From Perkinsus olseni (taxonomy: Eukaryota; Perkinsozoa; Perkinsida; Perkinsidae): a DNA stretch of 64,000 nucleotides. The notes under the pieces are model-generated. The model saw nothing but the letters and a program-made list of their open reading frames with translations, ran no database searches and was not told where the DNA came from. The position numbers and the translations under genes are program-made. This document shows, one piece after another, positions 1 to 9,748 of this stretch; positions within the stretch are counted from its first letter, which is position 1; every line of letters starts with the position of its first letter. The DNA is taken from NCBI GenBank assembly GCA_013115135.1, contig JABANP010000015.1:248001-312000 (forward strand), given 5' to 3'.

Positions 1-2919
1 GTTACCCCAGGCCGGGCCCTTGCCAGTCTTCTTGTCAACAGTATATGGGATCCAACCAGCAGTAGCACCCCAAATAGAGCTGCACCCAGTAGCATTGGCA
101 ATGACCATGCGCTTACCGAACATCTGAGTCAGGAGCTTGGCGTAAGGCGTCTCACCACAACCCTCGCACGCGCCCGAGAACTCTAGTAGAGGCTGTTGGA
201 ACTGGGAACCCTTCAAGGTGTGAGCGTCGAAGCGGTCTCCACGAGACTCTAGAGTCATAGCATAGTCCCAGTTGTTCTTGTGACCTTCGGCCAGTGCATC
301 AGGCAAAGGCTTCATCGCCAAGGCATTGTCGGGGCAAGCGTTCACGCAGACCTCACAACCGGTGCAGTCCAGGGGAGAGGCTTGGATACGGAAAGCTAGG
401 CCGGATACTTGATTACCACCGGTAGCTGGCTTAGTCAGGAAAGTCTCAGGAGTAGCATCACTGGCAAGCTCTTGAGGAGAAGCGAGGAATGGTCTGATAA
501 CACCGTGAGGGCAGATGGCTGAGCACTTGTTGCACTGAGTACATTTGTCCATGTCAACGACAGGGATTGCCTGAGCCACACCACGCTTACCCCACTGCGT
601 CATGCCCAATGGGACAGTGCCACCAGGCTGGAAGGCAGATACGGCTAGAGAGTCGCCTAGACGTGTTTGGATCTTATCCAACACATCTCGAACGAATGCC
701 GGCTCCTCACCGCTGCGGGGCTTAACCTGATCCAAGCGCTCACACTTCATCCATCTGCTGAAGGGGACATCGATCTTGTGGAGGTTGTCAATGGCATACC
801 CCACGGCCAGGATGTTCTTGCGCACGACATCAGCACCCTTGTTCTTGTAAGTCTTCTCAATCGCAGCCTCGAAAAGTGGTAGTGCTTGCTCGTAAGGGAG
901 GACACCAGAGAGACGGAAGAACACAGCTTGCATGATGTTGTTGATAAGTCTACCCATCCCCGACTCCTTAGCTACCAAGGAGGCGTTGATGACGAAAAGT
1001 TTGAGACGCTTCTCGGCCACCATCAGCTTGAACTTCGATGGGAGTTCTTCATCAAGCTCTTCCACGGTCAGCCAAGGGGCGTTCAACACGAGGATGCTCT
1101 CCGGTTTGCTGGCACCGAGGATCAGAGAAGCGTCGAACGCCTTGACGTACTCCTTCTTGTGCACGGCGACGTATTCACATCCGCTAGTGATCTCGTAGGG
1201 CGAATTTATAGGCCTGGGACCAAAGCGAAGATGCGACACTGTGACCCCACCAGACTTGAGGGCATCGTAGGCGAAATATCCCTGAGCATAGAGATCGGTG
1301 TTGTCCGCTATGATCTTGATGGCGTTCTTATTGGCGCCCACCGTGCCATCCGAGCCGAAGCCCCAGAACATGCACTGAGTAGTTGAGGGATCAGACACGT
1401 CAATCTCATCCGAGACGGCCAGGGAAATGTTGTTCACGTCGTCATCGATGCCAACCGTGAACGGCGACTTGGGCACCCGGGCGTCGACAAGATTTCTCAC
1501 AGCTGCATAGACTTGGCCCGGGGTGAAGTTCTTGGAAGCCAATCCAAAACGCCCACCGATCACCTGAGCAAGAAAGGTTAAATGAGACCCAACTCCCGAG
1601 GTAACAAATGCCGAAGAACTGCCCCTTACCAGGATATCGGGCCTCTTTGACTTCTGGATACTAGCGCATACATCAACATAGAGGGGCTCTCCAATAGCAC
1701 CTGCTTCCTTGCAGTGGTCCAGTACGCAAATGCGCTGCACCGTCGCTGGAAGAGCATTCAAAAAGTGTGGAACCGACCATGGCCTCAGGAGTCTCACTCG
1801 GACCAGGCCGAGCTTGTAACGAGGCTGTCGCTTCGCCAAATAAGCGATAGTCTCGGCAACCGTAGAGGAACCGGCCCCCATAACGACGAATACATGAGTA
1901 GCATTCGGGTCACCCTCATAGTCGAAAATGTTATACTCCCTACCAGTCAAGGCCTTGATCATGTCAAAGGCCCCCAAGAGATGCTCGGGCACAGCGTCAT
2001 AGTAGGGATTAGCGGCCTCAACATTCTGGAAGTAGATGTCGGGCGACTGGGCTGTGCCACGAACGGTCGGGTGGTTTGGGTTGAGGGCCCGAGAGCGATG
2101 CTTGTCGATCTCCTTGGACATGATCTGGGCCACCAACTTCATCTGGTCAGCAGTGAGATCGTTAATCTTCTGTATCTCATGGGAAGTCCTGAACCCATCG
2201 AAGAAGTGGATGAATGGCACCGAGGACTTCAACGTGGCTATGTGAGCAGCCAAAGCCATATCCATACACTCCTGGACGGAGCTGGCACAGAGGAGAGCCC
2301 AACCAGTTTGACGCACAGCCATGATGTCAGAGTGGTCACCGAAAATTGACAAAGCTTGACCAGCGATGGCTCTTGCCGGTACATGAAAAACGCACGGAAT
2401 GAGCTCACCAGCGATCTTGTAGAGGTTAGGGATCATTAACAAAAGCCCTTGAGATGCAGTGAAGGTAGACGCCATACCACCGACTGCGAGGGAACCATGG
2501 ACTGCACCAGCTACACCTCCCTCACTCTGCATCTGCCTAATCACAGTGCACTGACCGAAGGCATTCTTGACACCAGCAGCAGACCATTGGTCACAATTCT
2601 CGCCAAGAGGAGTGGAAGGTGTAATGGGATAGATGAAAACGGAATCGGATAGATTATAGGCCACGAAGGAGGCCGCACCGGCGCCATCATAAGGCTTCAT
2701 GCCTGTATTCCGAGATGCTTCCAATTTGGCCAACATCTTCGGATCTTCTTGCGAGGCCCGAGGGACCGGAGGGCCCAGCTTCTCACCAGACGACTTGGGC
2801 CTCCTGCTGGTCAGGGCATAGGTGAAGACGCCAGCCGCTGCCAACGCAGCAGCCCCACCAGCAAGGGTCAAAGGGGTGAGCTTGACAACTCCAGGCTCCT
2901 CGGAGTCTTTCTGGGGCAT
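1..2919 (-). CDS. Pyruvate:ferredoxin (or NADP+) oxidoreductase, 5' part of gene
   Basis: Oxidatively decarboxylates pyruvate to acetyl-CoA with thiamine diphosphate and iron-sulfur clusters. Translation starts at the ATG at 2919. Exon 1 ends at 1630; a 66-nt GT-AG phase-0 intron (1564-1629) is removed, and exon 2 runs off the left edge, giving 951 residues in the window. In order one sees a hydrophobic segment (about residues 12-33), the pyruvate-binding N-terminal domain (YPITPSTPLAE), the transketolase-C-like and gamma domains, two 4Fe-4S motifs (CTQCNKCSAICPHG near 505-545; CTGCEVCVNACPDN near 325-365) and the start of the TPP domain (EGCGETPY near 150-165; NATGCSSIWGA). No frame break is seen. 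Whether a C-terminal NADPH-reductase domain follows, as in the Euglena, Cryptosporidium and Perkinsus enzyme PNO, cannot be seen here. The family call is certain; the electron acceptor is open. Confidence 0.95.
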   Translation of the reverse strand, partial: MPQKDSEEPGVVKLTPLTLAGGAAALAAAGVFTYALTSRRPKSSGEKLGPPVPRASQEDPKMLAKLEASRNTGMKPYDGAGAASFVAYNLSDSVFIYPITPSTPLGENCDQWSAAGVKNAFGQCTVIRQMQSEGGVAGAVHGSLAVGGMASTFTASQGLLLMIPNLYKIAGELIPCVFHVPARAIAGQALSIFGDHSDIMAVRQTGWALLCASSVQECMDMALAAHIATLKSSVPFIHFFDGFRTSHEIQKINDLTADQMKLVAQIMSKEIDKHRSRALNPNHPTVRGTAQSPDIYFQNVEAANPYYDAVPEHLLGAFDMIKALTGREYNIFDYEGDPNATHVFVVMGAGSSTVAETIAYLAKRQPRYKLGLVRVRLLRPWSVPHFLNALPATVQRICVLDHCKEAGAIGEPLYVDVCASIQKSKRPDILVRGSSSAFVTSGVGSHLTFLAQVIGGRFGLASKNFTPGQVYAAVRNLVDARVPKSPFTVGIDDDVNNISLAVSDEIDVSDPSTTQCMFWGFGSDGTVGANKNAIKIIADNTDLYAQGYFAYDALKSGGVTVSHLRFGPRPINSPYEITSGCEYVAVHKKEYVKAFDASLILGASKPESILVLNAPWLTVEELDEELPSKFKLMVAEKRLKLFVINASLVAKESGMGRLINNIMQAVFFRLSGVLPYEQALPLFEAAIEKTYKNKGADVVRKNILAVGYAIDNLHKIDVPFSRWMKCERLDQVKPRSGEEPAFVRDVLDKIQTRLGDSLAVSAFQPGGTVPLGMTQWGKRGVAQAIPVVDMDKCTQCNKCSAICPHGVIRPFLASPQELASDATPETFLTKPATGGNQVSGLAFRIQASPLDCTGCEVCVNACPDNALAMKPLPDALAEGHKNNWDYAMTLESRGDRFDAHTLKGSQFQQPLLEFSGACEGCGETPYAKLLTQMFGKRMVIANATGCSSIWGATAGWIPYTVDKKTGKGPAWGN

Positions 2920-3955
2920 TGGTAAATGACAGAACACTGACAACGAAGGAGTGCGGTTGTGAAACGACAGAGATTTAATGGGCATTGCCCACCCGATGTG
3001 ATGAACGTCACCAAAACGCGGAGCGATACACGACCAAGATGTACACAACGTGCTGTATATACACCTGACGAGAAGGCTTGATGAGAAGCATATTCCTTGG
3101 CGAAAGAGAGAAACGGCGATTGATTGTTAGTGATTGAGTGCCGATTGAGTTAACACTATACTGGATAGACAATTTATGTGCAAGCGCTGACACTATGCCA
3201 CACGGCGCGGAAGCGGTTCGGCGATGAAGCACCGAGTGAGGCTGCCTCCCAGCATCGCCTGCTGCTGTCACGTGGCATAGTGGCCACATTGCATGTTGCA
3301 TTCTGTCCTCACAGACTGCAATTAAAAGAAAACGTCCTGAAAGTCCTCATTGAACTCACTACAAGTATGTTTTCTTCACAGCTTAAGCTTAGCATTGAGT
3401 TTCTTCCTTCACCCGGTGGAGACACAAATCGTGCTACGACAGATCTGGACACCGATAACGATGCACCACCGTCTTTCTGCCCGCTTCCTCTGGCGGCCGT
3501 AACTAACTCACCTTAAATGCGAAAAAGAAAGACGTAGAGAAGCTTGTGACCGTTGGAAAAATCAGTGGTTACGCGAGGTGAAATGCGGTAGCGTGAGATA
3601 AATATATGCGGCTCTAGCAGAGATCAAGGATTTTTGGGCTAGCGCGAAATTGACTAGCCCAACATTTTTCGCGCGCGCCCGAAAAAGAGCACTTGATCTT
3701 TTGTATTGTCTACACCGGTCAATGCTGCATGTAACACTGATCATAGCCGATGAGCGAGTGTGCAATTGTACGACGAATGCAGGGCGGACTGGCCCGTCTA
3801 CATAGACCTGCTCTCGTCACTGTGGCCTTTACAGTGGGCTCAGTGCCAGTTTGAGCCACTCTGCGCTCAGACCTCGTTAGTAGTTGCTACGCTGAAATAA
3901 GCTCAATCTGCCCAGCCTGGGAGAATACGGTTGCAAAGGTTTGTTTCAAATCATA
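2920..3955. other. Divergent intergenic region
   Basis: Lies between the starts of the minus-strand pyruvate oxidoreductase and the plus-strand amidotransferase, so it should hold both promoters. No open frame here has coding character. The only structure noticed is a pair of overlapping inverted repeats at 3636-3674, listed separately. Confidence 0.6.
3636..3674. repeat. Two interleaved inverted repeats
   Basis: GGGCTAG at 3636-3642 pairs with CTAGCCC at 3654-3660, and GCGCGAAA beginning at 3642 pairs with TTTCGCGC ending near 3674. The arms overlap, so only one hairpin can form at a time, or a pseudoknot-like fold. It lies about 280 bp upstream of the amidotransferase start. Function unknown. 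Confidence 0.5.
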
Positions 3956-6028
3956 ATGTGCAGCTTCTTGGTGAGTACGTGGCTGGCCCTGAACACCTCC
4001 ATGGTCAACAAGTATATGCATCGTAGAGGTCCGGACAGCAGCCTTGTGACAGTATGGCAAGACCAACTTCTTTTCCTTCACAACCTACTGTCTCTCACCG
4101 GAGCTTATATGGAGCAGCCAGTGACTTCCGGATCGGTTGCCGCCGTTTTCAATGGTGAGATCTACAACTACCCCGAACTACATGGAGGAGCTACGACTGA
4201 TACTGCGAGCCTCATTCCAGCTTATCAGCATCTCGGTGAGCATTTTCCGCGACTTCTGGACGGAGAGTTCGCCTTGGCTCTGGCCGACTTGGACCGGGCC
4301 CGTCTGATCCTTAGCTCTGACGTCTTCGGAACCAAGCCATTGTATTATTCCGCAACACCCGAAGATGGCGTACATGCTGCCACATACTCGAGCGCACTGA
4401 AGTTGATGGGGTTGCCGGAGCGTAGCATTCGAAGAGTACCTCCGAACACCTACCTGGTTATATCTCTAGAAACCTACCAAGTCGTCGGCACTCATCAGAT
4501 CTATGAGTTTGATCTGAGACAGCATAAACGAAACTGCGATGATTGGCTGGCAGCTTTCACGCGGGCAGTTGCGGTGCGCGTTGGGCATTCAGCAGATCAC
4601 AGACCCTTCATAGGTCTCTCTTCGGGAGTTGATTCAGGTGCTATATACCTGGCGATGGCTGTCAGTGGTCTGCCCATACGCGCATACACCATTGCGGGAG
4701 AAGAGGATATGGACGTCTTACTTGGACGGTTATCCCACCCTTTCAACAACTCGCTCGAGCGAGCAGTTGCCATCGAGTTGTCAGTAGACGACTTCGAGAA
4801 GGAACGAGAGTTCCTCACTTTGGAAGCCGAGCCGGTTGCATACGAGGGCATCAACAACTGGGCTGGCGGGAGTATCGCAGAAGACCCTGCAGCGAGCGGC
4901 TTCTCCTTCATAGGGCGTCTCGCCAGACAAAACGGAGAGCTCATTTATCTCTCCGGCACAGGCTCCGACGAAATAATCTCGGATTACGGCTTCAACGGCA
5001 CCAAGCTCTTCCCTCATAGTACGTTCGGTGGCTTATTTCCCGAACACTTGCATGATATGTTCCCTTGGGAATCTGTGTTCCTCGGCACTCAGCGCGACTA
5101 CCTCATGAAGGAGGAAATTGTCGCTGGTGCTCATGGCATCGAGAGCCGCTACCCATTCCTCGATCGCCGAGTGGTGCAAGAGTTCCTGTGGTTGGATGCA
5201 TCAGTCAAAAATGCAGCATACAAGTCCTGCGTGTCAGCCTTCCTCGACCATCACGACTTTCCGAAGGAGCATGCTGGGAAACGAGGATTCGCAGCCAGCA
5301 AACACCTACGGATATTCGGTCTGTCTAAAGTGGACCACCCAGCAAACTTGTGCCTGCAACCGCCAGGCTGCCTCCAGAGCATCGCATGGATGTCTCTGTT
5401 AAGCTCCACCACAGTGTATGCACTCAGACCTGAGGTGGGCCGCCATAAAGTTCTGAGCGTCATTCAAGATTCCCCCGAACTTCTTCACGACAATATACCC
5501 TCTTGTCTCGTTGGCCAACTTGCTCTGTACTACTACTTGCATCAAGAAGGCTCTCTACGCATCGATATTACACAGATCGAGCATGCAGTGGTTCAGGATA
5601 TTAGCTGGGCCAGGGCAGTCAACTGCGGATGGCCAATTTTTCAGCTACTATCGTCTGGCGGGTCTAATGTTACCTACAAAAAACACGATCTGCTAGACTC
5701 ATTGCTGACCCTAAAGAACTCCCGCTCGAAGGTGCAGACGGTTGTGTCAATGTTGCAAGTCGCGTCCAAGATTCGGTTTGGCGGAATCGAAGATCTGTTA
5801 CGCTGGGCACAAGAACACTATTCAGCCGTAGGAGAGAGAGCCGACAACGAGGCTGTCCTTCGGGAATTAGCGCTGTTAAGTCGTGACAATATGCGTGCTA
5901 ACTATGGTGACATATTTCTTTTCCGATCTCTTTGCATCGTCATGTGTCGTGTTGAGTCGATTCATTATGTCGAGTCCAAAGTTACGCTCACGCAATCAGC
6001 TCGTAGGTTTGTGGAAACATATCGATAA
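3956..6028 (+). CDS. Asparagine-synthase-like class II glutamine amidotransferase
   Basis: Predicted to transfer ammonia from glutamine to an ATP-activated carboxylate, as asparagine synthetase does. The ATG at 3956 is chosen because it places Cys at position 2, the nucleophile of class II amidotransferases exposed after Met removal; the reading frame is open slightly further upstream. The 690-residue protein shows RRGPDS, NGEIYNYPEL, the glutaminase core (GEFALAL, DVFGTKPLYY), then the ATP-pyrophosphatase P-loop SSGVDS and the synthetase-domain motifs GTGSDEI and ESRYPFLD. The P-loop has Ser where SGGVDS is usual. About 220-250 residues after the synthetase domain are not recognised, making it longer than ordinary asparagine synthetases (about 550-590). 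No intron is needed. The stop lies 3 bp from the stop of the convergent 5-phosphatase. The exact acceptor substrate is uncertain. Confidence 0.85.
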   Translation: MCSFLVSTWLALNTSMVNKYMHRRGPDSSLVTVWQDQLLFLHNLLSLTGAYMEQPVTSGSVAAVFNGEIYNYPELHGGATTDTASLIPAYQHLGEHFPRLLDGEFALALADLDRARLILSSDVFGTKPLYYSATPEDGVHAATYSSALKLMGLPERSIRRVPPNTYLVISLETYQVVGTHQIYEFDLRQHKRNCDDWLAAFTRAVAVRVGHSADHRPFIGLSSGVDSGAIYLAMAVSGLPIRAYTIAGEEDMDVLLGRLSHPFNNSLERAVAIELSVDDFEKEREFLTLEAEPVAYEGINNWAGGSIAEDPAASGFSFIGRLARQNGELIYLSGTGSDEIISDYGFNGTKLFPHSTFGGLFPEHLHDMFPWESVFLGTQRDYLMKEEIVAGAHGIESRYPFLDRRVVQEFLWLDASVKNAAYKSCVSAFLDHHDFPKEHAGKRGFAASKHLRIFGLSKVDHPANLCLQPPGCLQSIAWMSLLSSTTVYALRPEVGRHKVLSVIQDSPELLHDNIPSCLVGQLALYYYLHQEGSLRIDITQIEHAVVQDISWARAVNCGWPIFQLLSSGGSNVTYKKHDLLDSLLTLKNSRSKVQTVVSMLQVASKIRFGGIEDLLRWAQEHYSAVGERADNEAVLRELALLSRDNMRANYGDIFLFRSLCIVMCRVESIHYVESKVTLTQSARRFVETYR

Positions 6029-6031
6029 GAG

Positions 6032-8033
6032 TTATAGAACGCCAGTGACACGCAGTTTATACACACCAACAACAGGAGAGTGGTCGCTCGTATCCACTTC
6101 GGGAACTGATCGATACTCCTCTGGTATCAGGGCTTGAGGGAACGACGCTGAAACACGAAGAATTTGGAGGCGACGAGTGAAAAGGAAGAGCAGCAAACTG
6201 ATCGGAATCACTTTTTCGGAAAGCTCGGGCCTGAGCGCGGATGGCCTACCTCGGCATAGAATACGGTCACACCAACTGGGTACACGCTTAGCCGAATATT
6301 GCTGACCTTCTGTGCCGGTAATCGTCTTGTAGGTTGGCTTAAAGCTAAGCGGCGGCTCCCACAGGGTGCAGCACTGCGGCACCTGACTCGAGGCGGAATG
6401 GCGATCGAGATGCACGCGAGCAATATTCTCCCCGCAGTGAGGCTCCAAGTTACGAAAGACCCATGTTGACGCGAGGCTATACGCTCCCCAGAAGCGAGGA
6501 TCCTCTAGTCACACCGCATGCCGGCTCACTCGTGATCCGCATACGAGCTCGTCAGTGGTCTCGTCGAAGGCGACCTCCGAACGGGCGTTCCAGTCGCCGA
6601 AGGCAAACATCACAGTCGATTCGAAACAGTGCATTGAATTCAGTCTGATGTTATCGAGGATTCTGTAGTATCTGAAAGTCATCAAAGGGTGCAGCACGAG
6701 GCCGCCGCCCCGCCTCGAACGCTGCCGCCAGGCTGATGGACGAAGACGTACTGTCGGCGCCGCATTTCAGCTCCTCCTTCACCAGCGGACAGATGTACCG
6801 CAATCGCAACCAAAGAGGTGTCTCCCACATCGACACGCATCCCAGCGGCTCCTTTGTTTCCAGTGTAACCAAAGGTACCAGTTTTGCAAATATCCTTGTC
6901 AACATATTCGATGTACCGGTGAACGTCCTTGCTAACGAAGCAAGCCAGCAAGATTCCAACAAGCTCAACGTAACCGACCAGAGTGTAGTTCGGTAGAGCA
7001 CTGTCCCAAATACTAAGCCATCTGTATGTGTTATGGTTGTCCTTCCACAACACATTTACAGGCTTCAACTCTATCGTCTCCTGGAGACTGATAAAAACTA
7101 TGTCCGTGCCATCGGGTGGGTTCAGCGCCGCCGGAATCTTCTTGGGAACTTTTTGAGCGGCAACGTTCCACGTGAGCACCCAAACTTTAAGTTCTCTTCC
7201 AGGCTTCCTGCTCGTGGCGGTTCTTGCCAGCATCTCCTCCGAAGCACGAGAGGTGATACCACCGAGCTCATTGAAGTCTATACGAACGTCGCCATCGTTC
7301 AGCATATCTCCTCCACTAGACAAACATACCGGCTCACCGTACCTCCAGAGCCAATCAAAACGGAAACTGTAGCGAGGCCCTGTATAGGATACACGTGCGC
7401 TGTCTGCTATACTCTGAGCACGAAGTAACGCATTCTTGAATGGACTGGCATCGACAGAAGATGAATAGAGATAGATCTCGAGCCACTCTTTCTCAGGTTC
7501 TCGGGAAGTTCTGGTAGACCAGTAAATATACAGGCCCGCCGCGTCGTAAGTGACCGAAACATTATGAGCCAGGGGGATGCATTTTGAAGCTGTAGGGCCA
7601 CCCACAACGGATGCCTCCTCAAAATTGTAGACTAGTAGCGCAGCTTCCTCTGGGCGCGCTCGGGAACAAATCAACAGCAATCCTGATCTAGAGTACGTGT
7701 TGGTATCTGAGCTTTTCACTTCAGCGATAGTTGCACTGAGTAAGCGTTCATTCTTTTGCACCTGGAAGTGAGATGACCAAAAGGGCGTGAACCGCCGAGC
7801 GTCACCTCTGACTCAGCCAGGGGCATCAAATACACTTCACGACCCTCTGGCGACGTCGTCGAAAACGAAGACATGCGGGTGTCAGTTGGCGTTGGAGATG
7901 AGGTAGCGGGTGAGGTCGGGGGAAGTGGCTCCATTGATGAGCCATCGACATAGTCAGGGCATGGGTGCATCTGCTGAAAACCTCCACCGGCCGATTGTAC
8001 CCAACACGAGCTCACGGGAAGGTTGAAACACAT
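6032..8033 (-). CDS. Inositol polyphosphate 5-phosphatase (IPPc domain)
   Basis: Removes the 5-phosphate from phosphoinositides or soluble inositol phosphates at cytosolic membrane faces. Predicted exons on the minus strand: 8033-7806 (proline/serine-rich N-terminus), 7761-6752, one starting at 6671, and a last exon 6147-6032; introns are GT-AG, the first only 44 nt. IPPc signatures appear in order: TWNVAAQ, DIVFISLQET, TGNKGAAGMRVD, AVHLSAGE, FAFGDWNAR, LSFKPTYK, PSWCDRILCR and SDHSPV. The second intron (donor GTACGT, acceptor TTTCAG) joins MRRRQ to YYRILDNIRL in frame, and the last joins DRILCR to the exon carrying SDHSPV. The splice between GDWNAR and FKPTYK (about 6450-6540) could not be resolved. 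About 200 residues before the catalytic core match nothing I recognise; a PH-like or SAC-like module is possible. The family call is firm. Confidence 0.88.
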
Positions 8034-9748
8034 CACATCGAGCCTATTTTAGATCTCGATCCTCACACACACTACGAGCCTTGGAGCCTCCAAGTTGGAG
8101 GCCGCCTCTCATGCAAAGACTGCCCAGCTTCATTGTCAACCTTTAGGGCGAACCATCCTCACAGTAGATTCCACCACGCACAATATGCGCAGCACGGAGT
8201 GCCTCTGCGAAAGCTCGAAGGAGGGCTCGAGTAAACGGCCTCGGCCGTCGAGATATCGTCGCTCCTCTTCATCCTGTTCACTGCGGACTGAATAGATCTC
8301 TCCGACTTCTTAATATCCGACTGCGCGCAACTTTTCCTTTGTGTGGCAGGGATTCACCGAAGCGCTGATGATTGGCTCACCTAGGAGTACTTACTGTGAG
8401 TTGGATGACCATTCGCAACTGTGCGGAAGTTAATTGATCAAGTTCAAGGGCATTACCAGAATCCCAATTTCCGCACGACTAATGCCGGCTTCGCGTAACC
8501 TCGGGAGGATCGGCATGGATCTGAGAGTCTCAGATCAGACTGAGACCCTTGGCATTTCAAATCTCGTCACTATCATTCCAATTCAAGTGGTTCAGGGCTC
8601 ATTCCACTCGATGAGCGGATAACCCGATAACAACAACTTCCACTTTAAACTTGTCTCAAAAACCTCACGATTCGTAAACCCTACACTGAACCTAGATGCC
8701 TTTTAAGCTCACTAGGAGAAGGAACGTCCTTCCACTTGGCGAAAGGGTCTTGGCAAGCCCTCATAGTAGAAGGGCTCGCCACTTGTCCGTAGCGCCAGCA
8801 GCGCGGAATGAGTTGTTACAAGCTGTAGCAAGTCGATGAGCAACTCACGATCATTCGAACGTTCTAATTTGGTTCTTCAATGACTTCAGCGTTCAGAGGC
8901 AGTGCGATCATTACCGCCTACGAGTAGCTCCTACACGTGTATCATATAATGACCGACTGACTTCGATCTTCAGACGGAGATTTTCCGTGAATATGGGTGA
9001 AGCTTCACTGATGGAATACCACATACATCCTACTGGCATTATCCTCTGTGTGCCATGCGCTTGTTGTGGGTGCTACTTTCACCTTGGAAGTTGCAGACCG
9101 CAACGAGTCAAGTTTCTAACAACTGCAAGTTGTAGTTGGCAGAAACTGGCTTCCCTTCGCCTGCATTTCGTCTGTGCGGCACTCCATTCTGTCTACTTTA
9201 TTGTGCGGATATTTGCACTATGTGCACGCGTGCATCGTGGGGCACTGAGCCTTTGCTGCTCTTGTCAGGGTTAGACTTAACGGTTCATCTCACGCGTAGT
9301 GAGATCGTGTGGAAGATCGCGTGATATTGTTACCTCCGCCATTGGTACTCAGCTTCGGTCATTCTAGTGAATCTATTTTGCCTGGTAGGCTACTTCGATC
9401 GTCGTTGCGTTTTTATGATAGTGGAAAGGTACTATCTATCCTACGGCCGTTGTGCCGTACAAACTGTGCAGCAGCACAAATAACAGAGCAGAACAGAAAA
9501 TTATAAGAGGGAATGATAACAGAGAACAGCGGGATCAATAGCGTCATGGATGTGGGCCACATCTACGTACGATATATGCCACATCATGTGGCATATATCG
9601 TACGTATTCCTCCAAGTCATTCTCATCCTTACGTTTCTCGACTTGACTCCTTTTCGTGACTAACTCAAGGTTTCACAAGGGAATGGAAGAGAGATAGCAG
9701 TCTCAGAAGTGACCGAACTTGTTCGTGTGCCTCAGGATCTGAATGTTC
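8034..9748. other. Intergenic region before carboxylesterase copy 1
   Basis: No open frame in these 1.7 kb has convincing coding features; the short ones lack introns, motifs or codon consistency. It contains the palindromes at 9549-9606. The last 200 bp should hold the carboxylesterase promoter and a candidate leader acceptor (CAG at 9733-9735). Confidence 0.5.
9549..9606. repeat. Adjacent perfect palindromes (15 bp and 43 bp)
   Basis: The segment 9564-9584 is the exact reverse complement of 9586-9606 with a single central base, a 43-bp perfect palindrome. Directly before it, 9549-9563 is a 15-bp palindrome (GATGTGG, central G, CCACATC). Both share the GTGGC/GCCAC core. They sit about 145 bp upstream of carboxylesterase copy 1. 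A cruciform, a transcription-factor site or a transposon remnant are all possible. Confidence 0.85.

Noticed and set aside
667..2349. Several plus-strand open frames of 60-210 codons
   Set aside because: They are the antisense of the pyruvate oxidoreductase and show no motif of their own.
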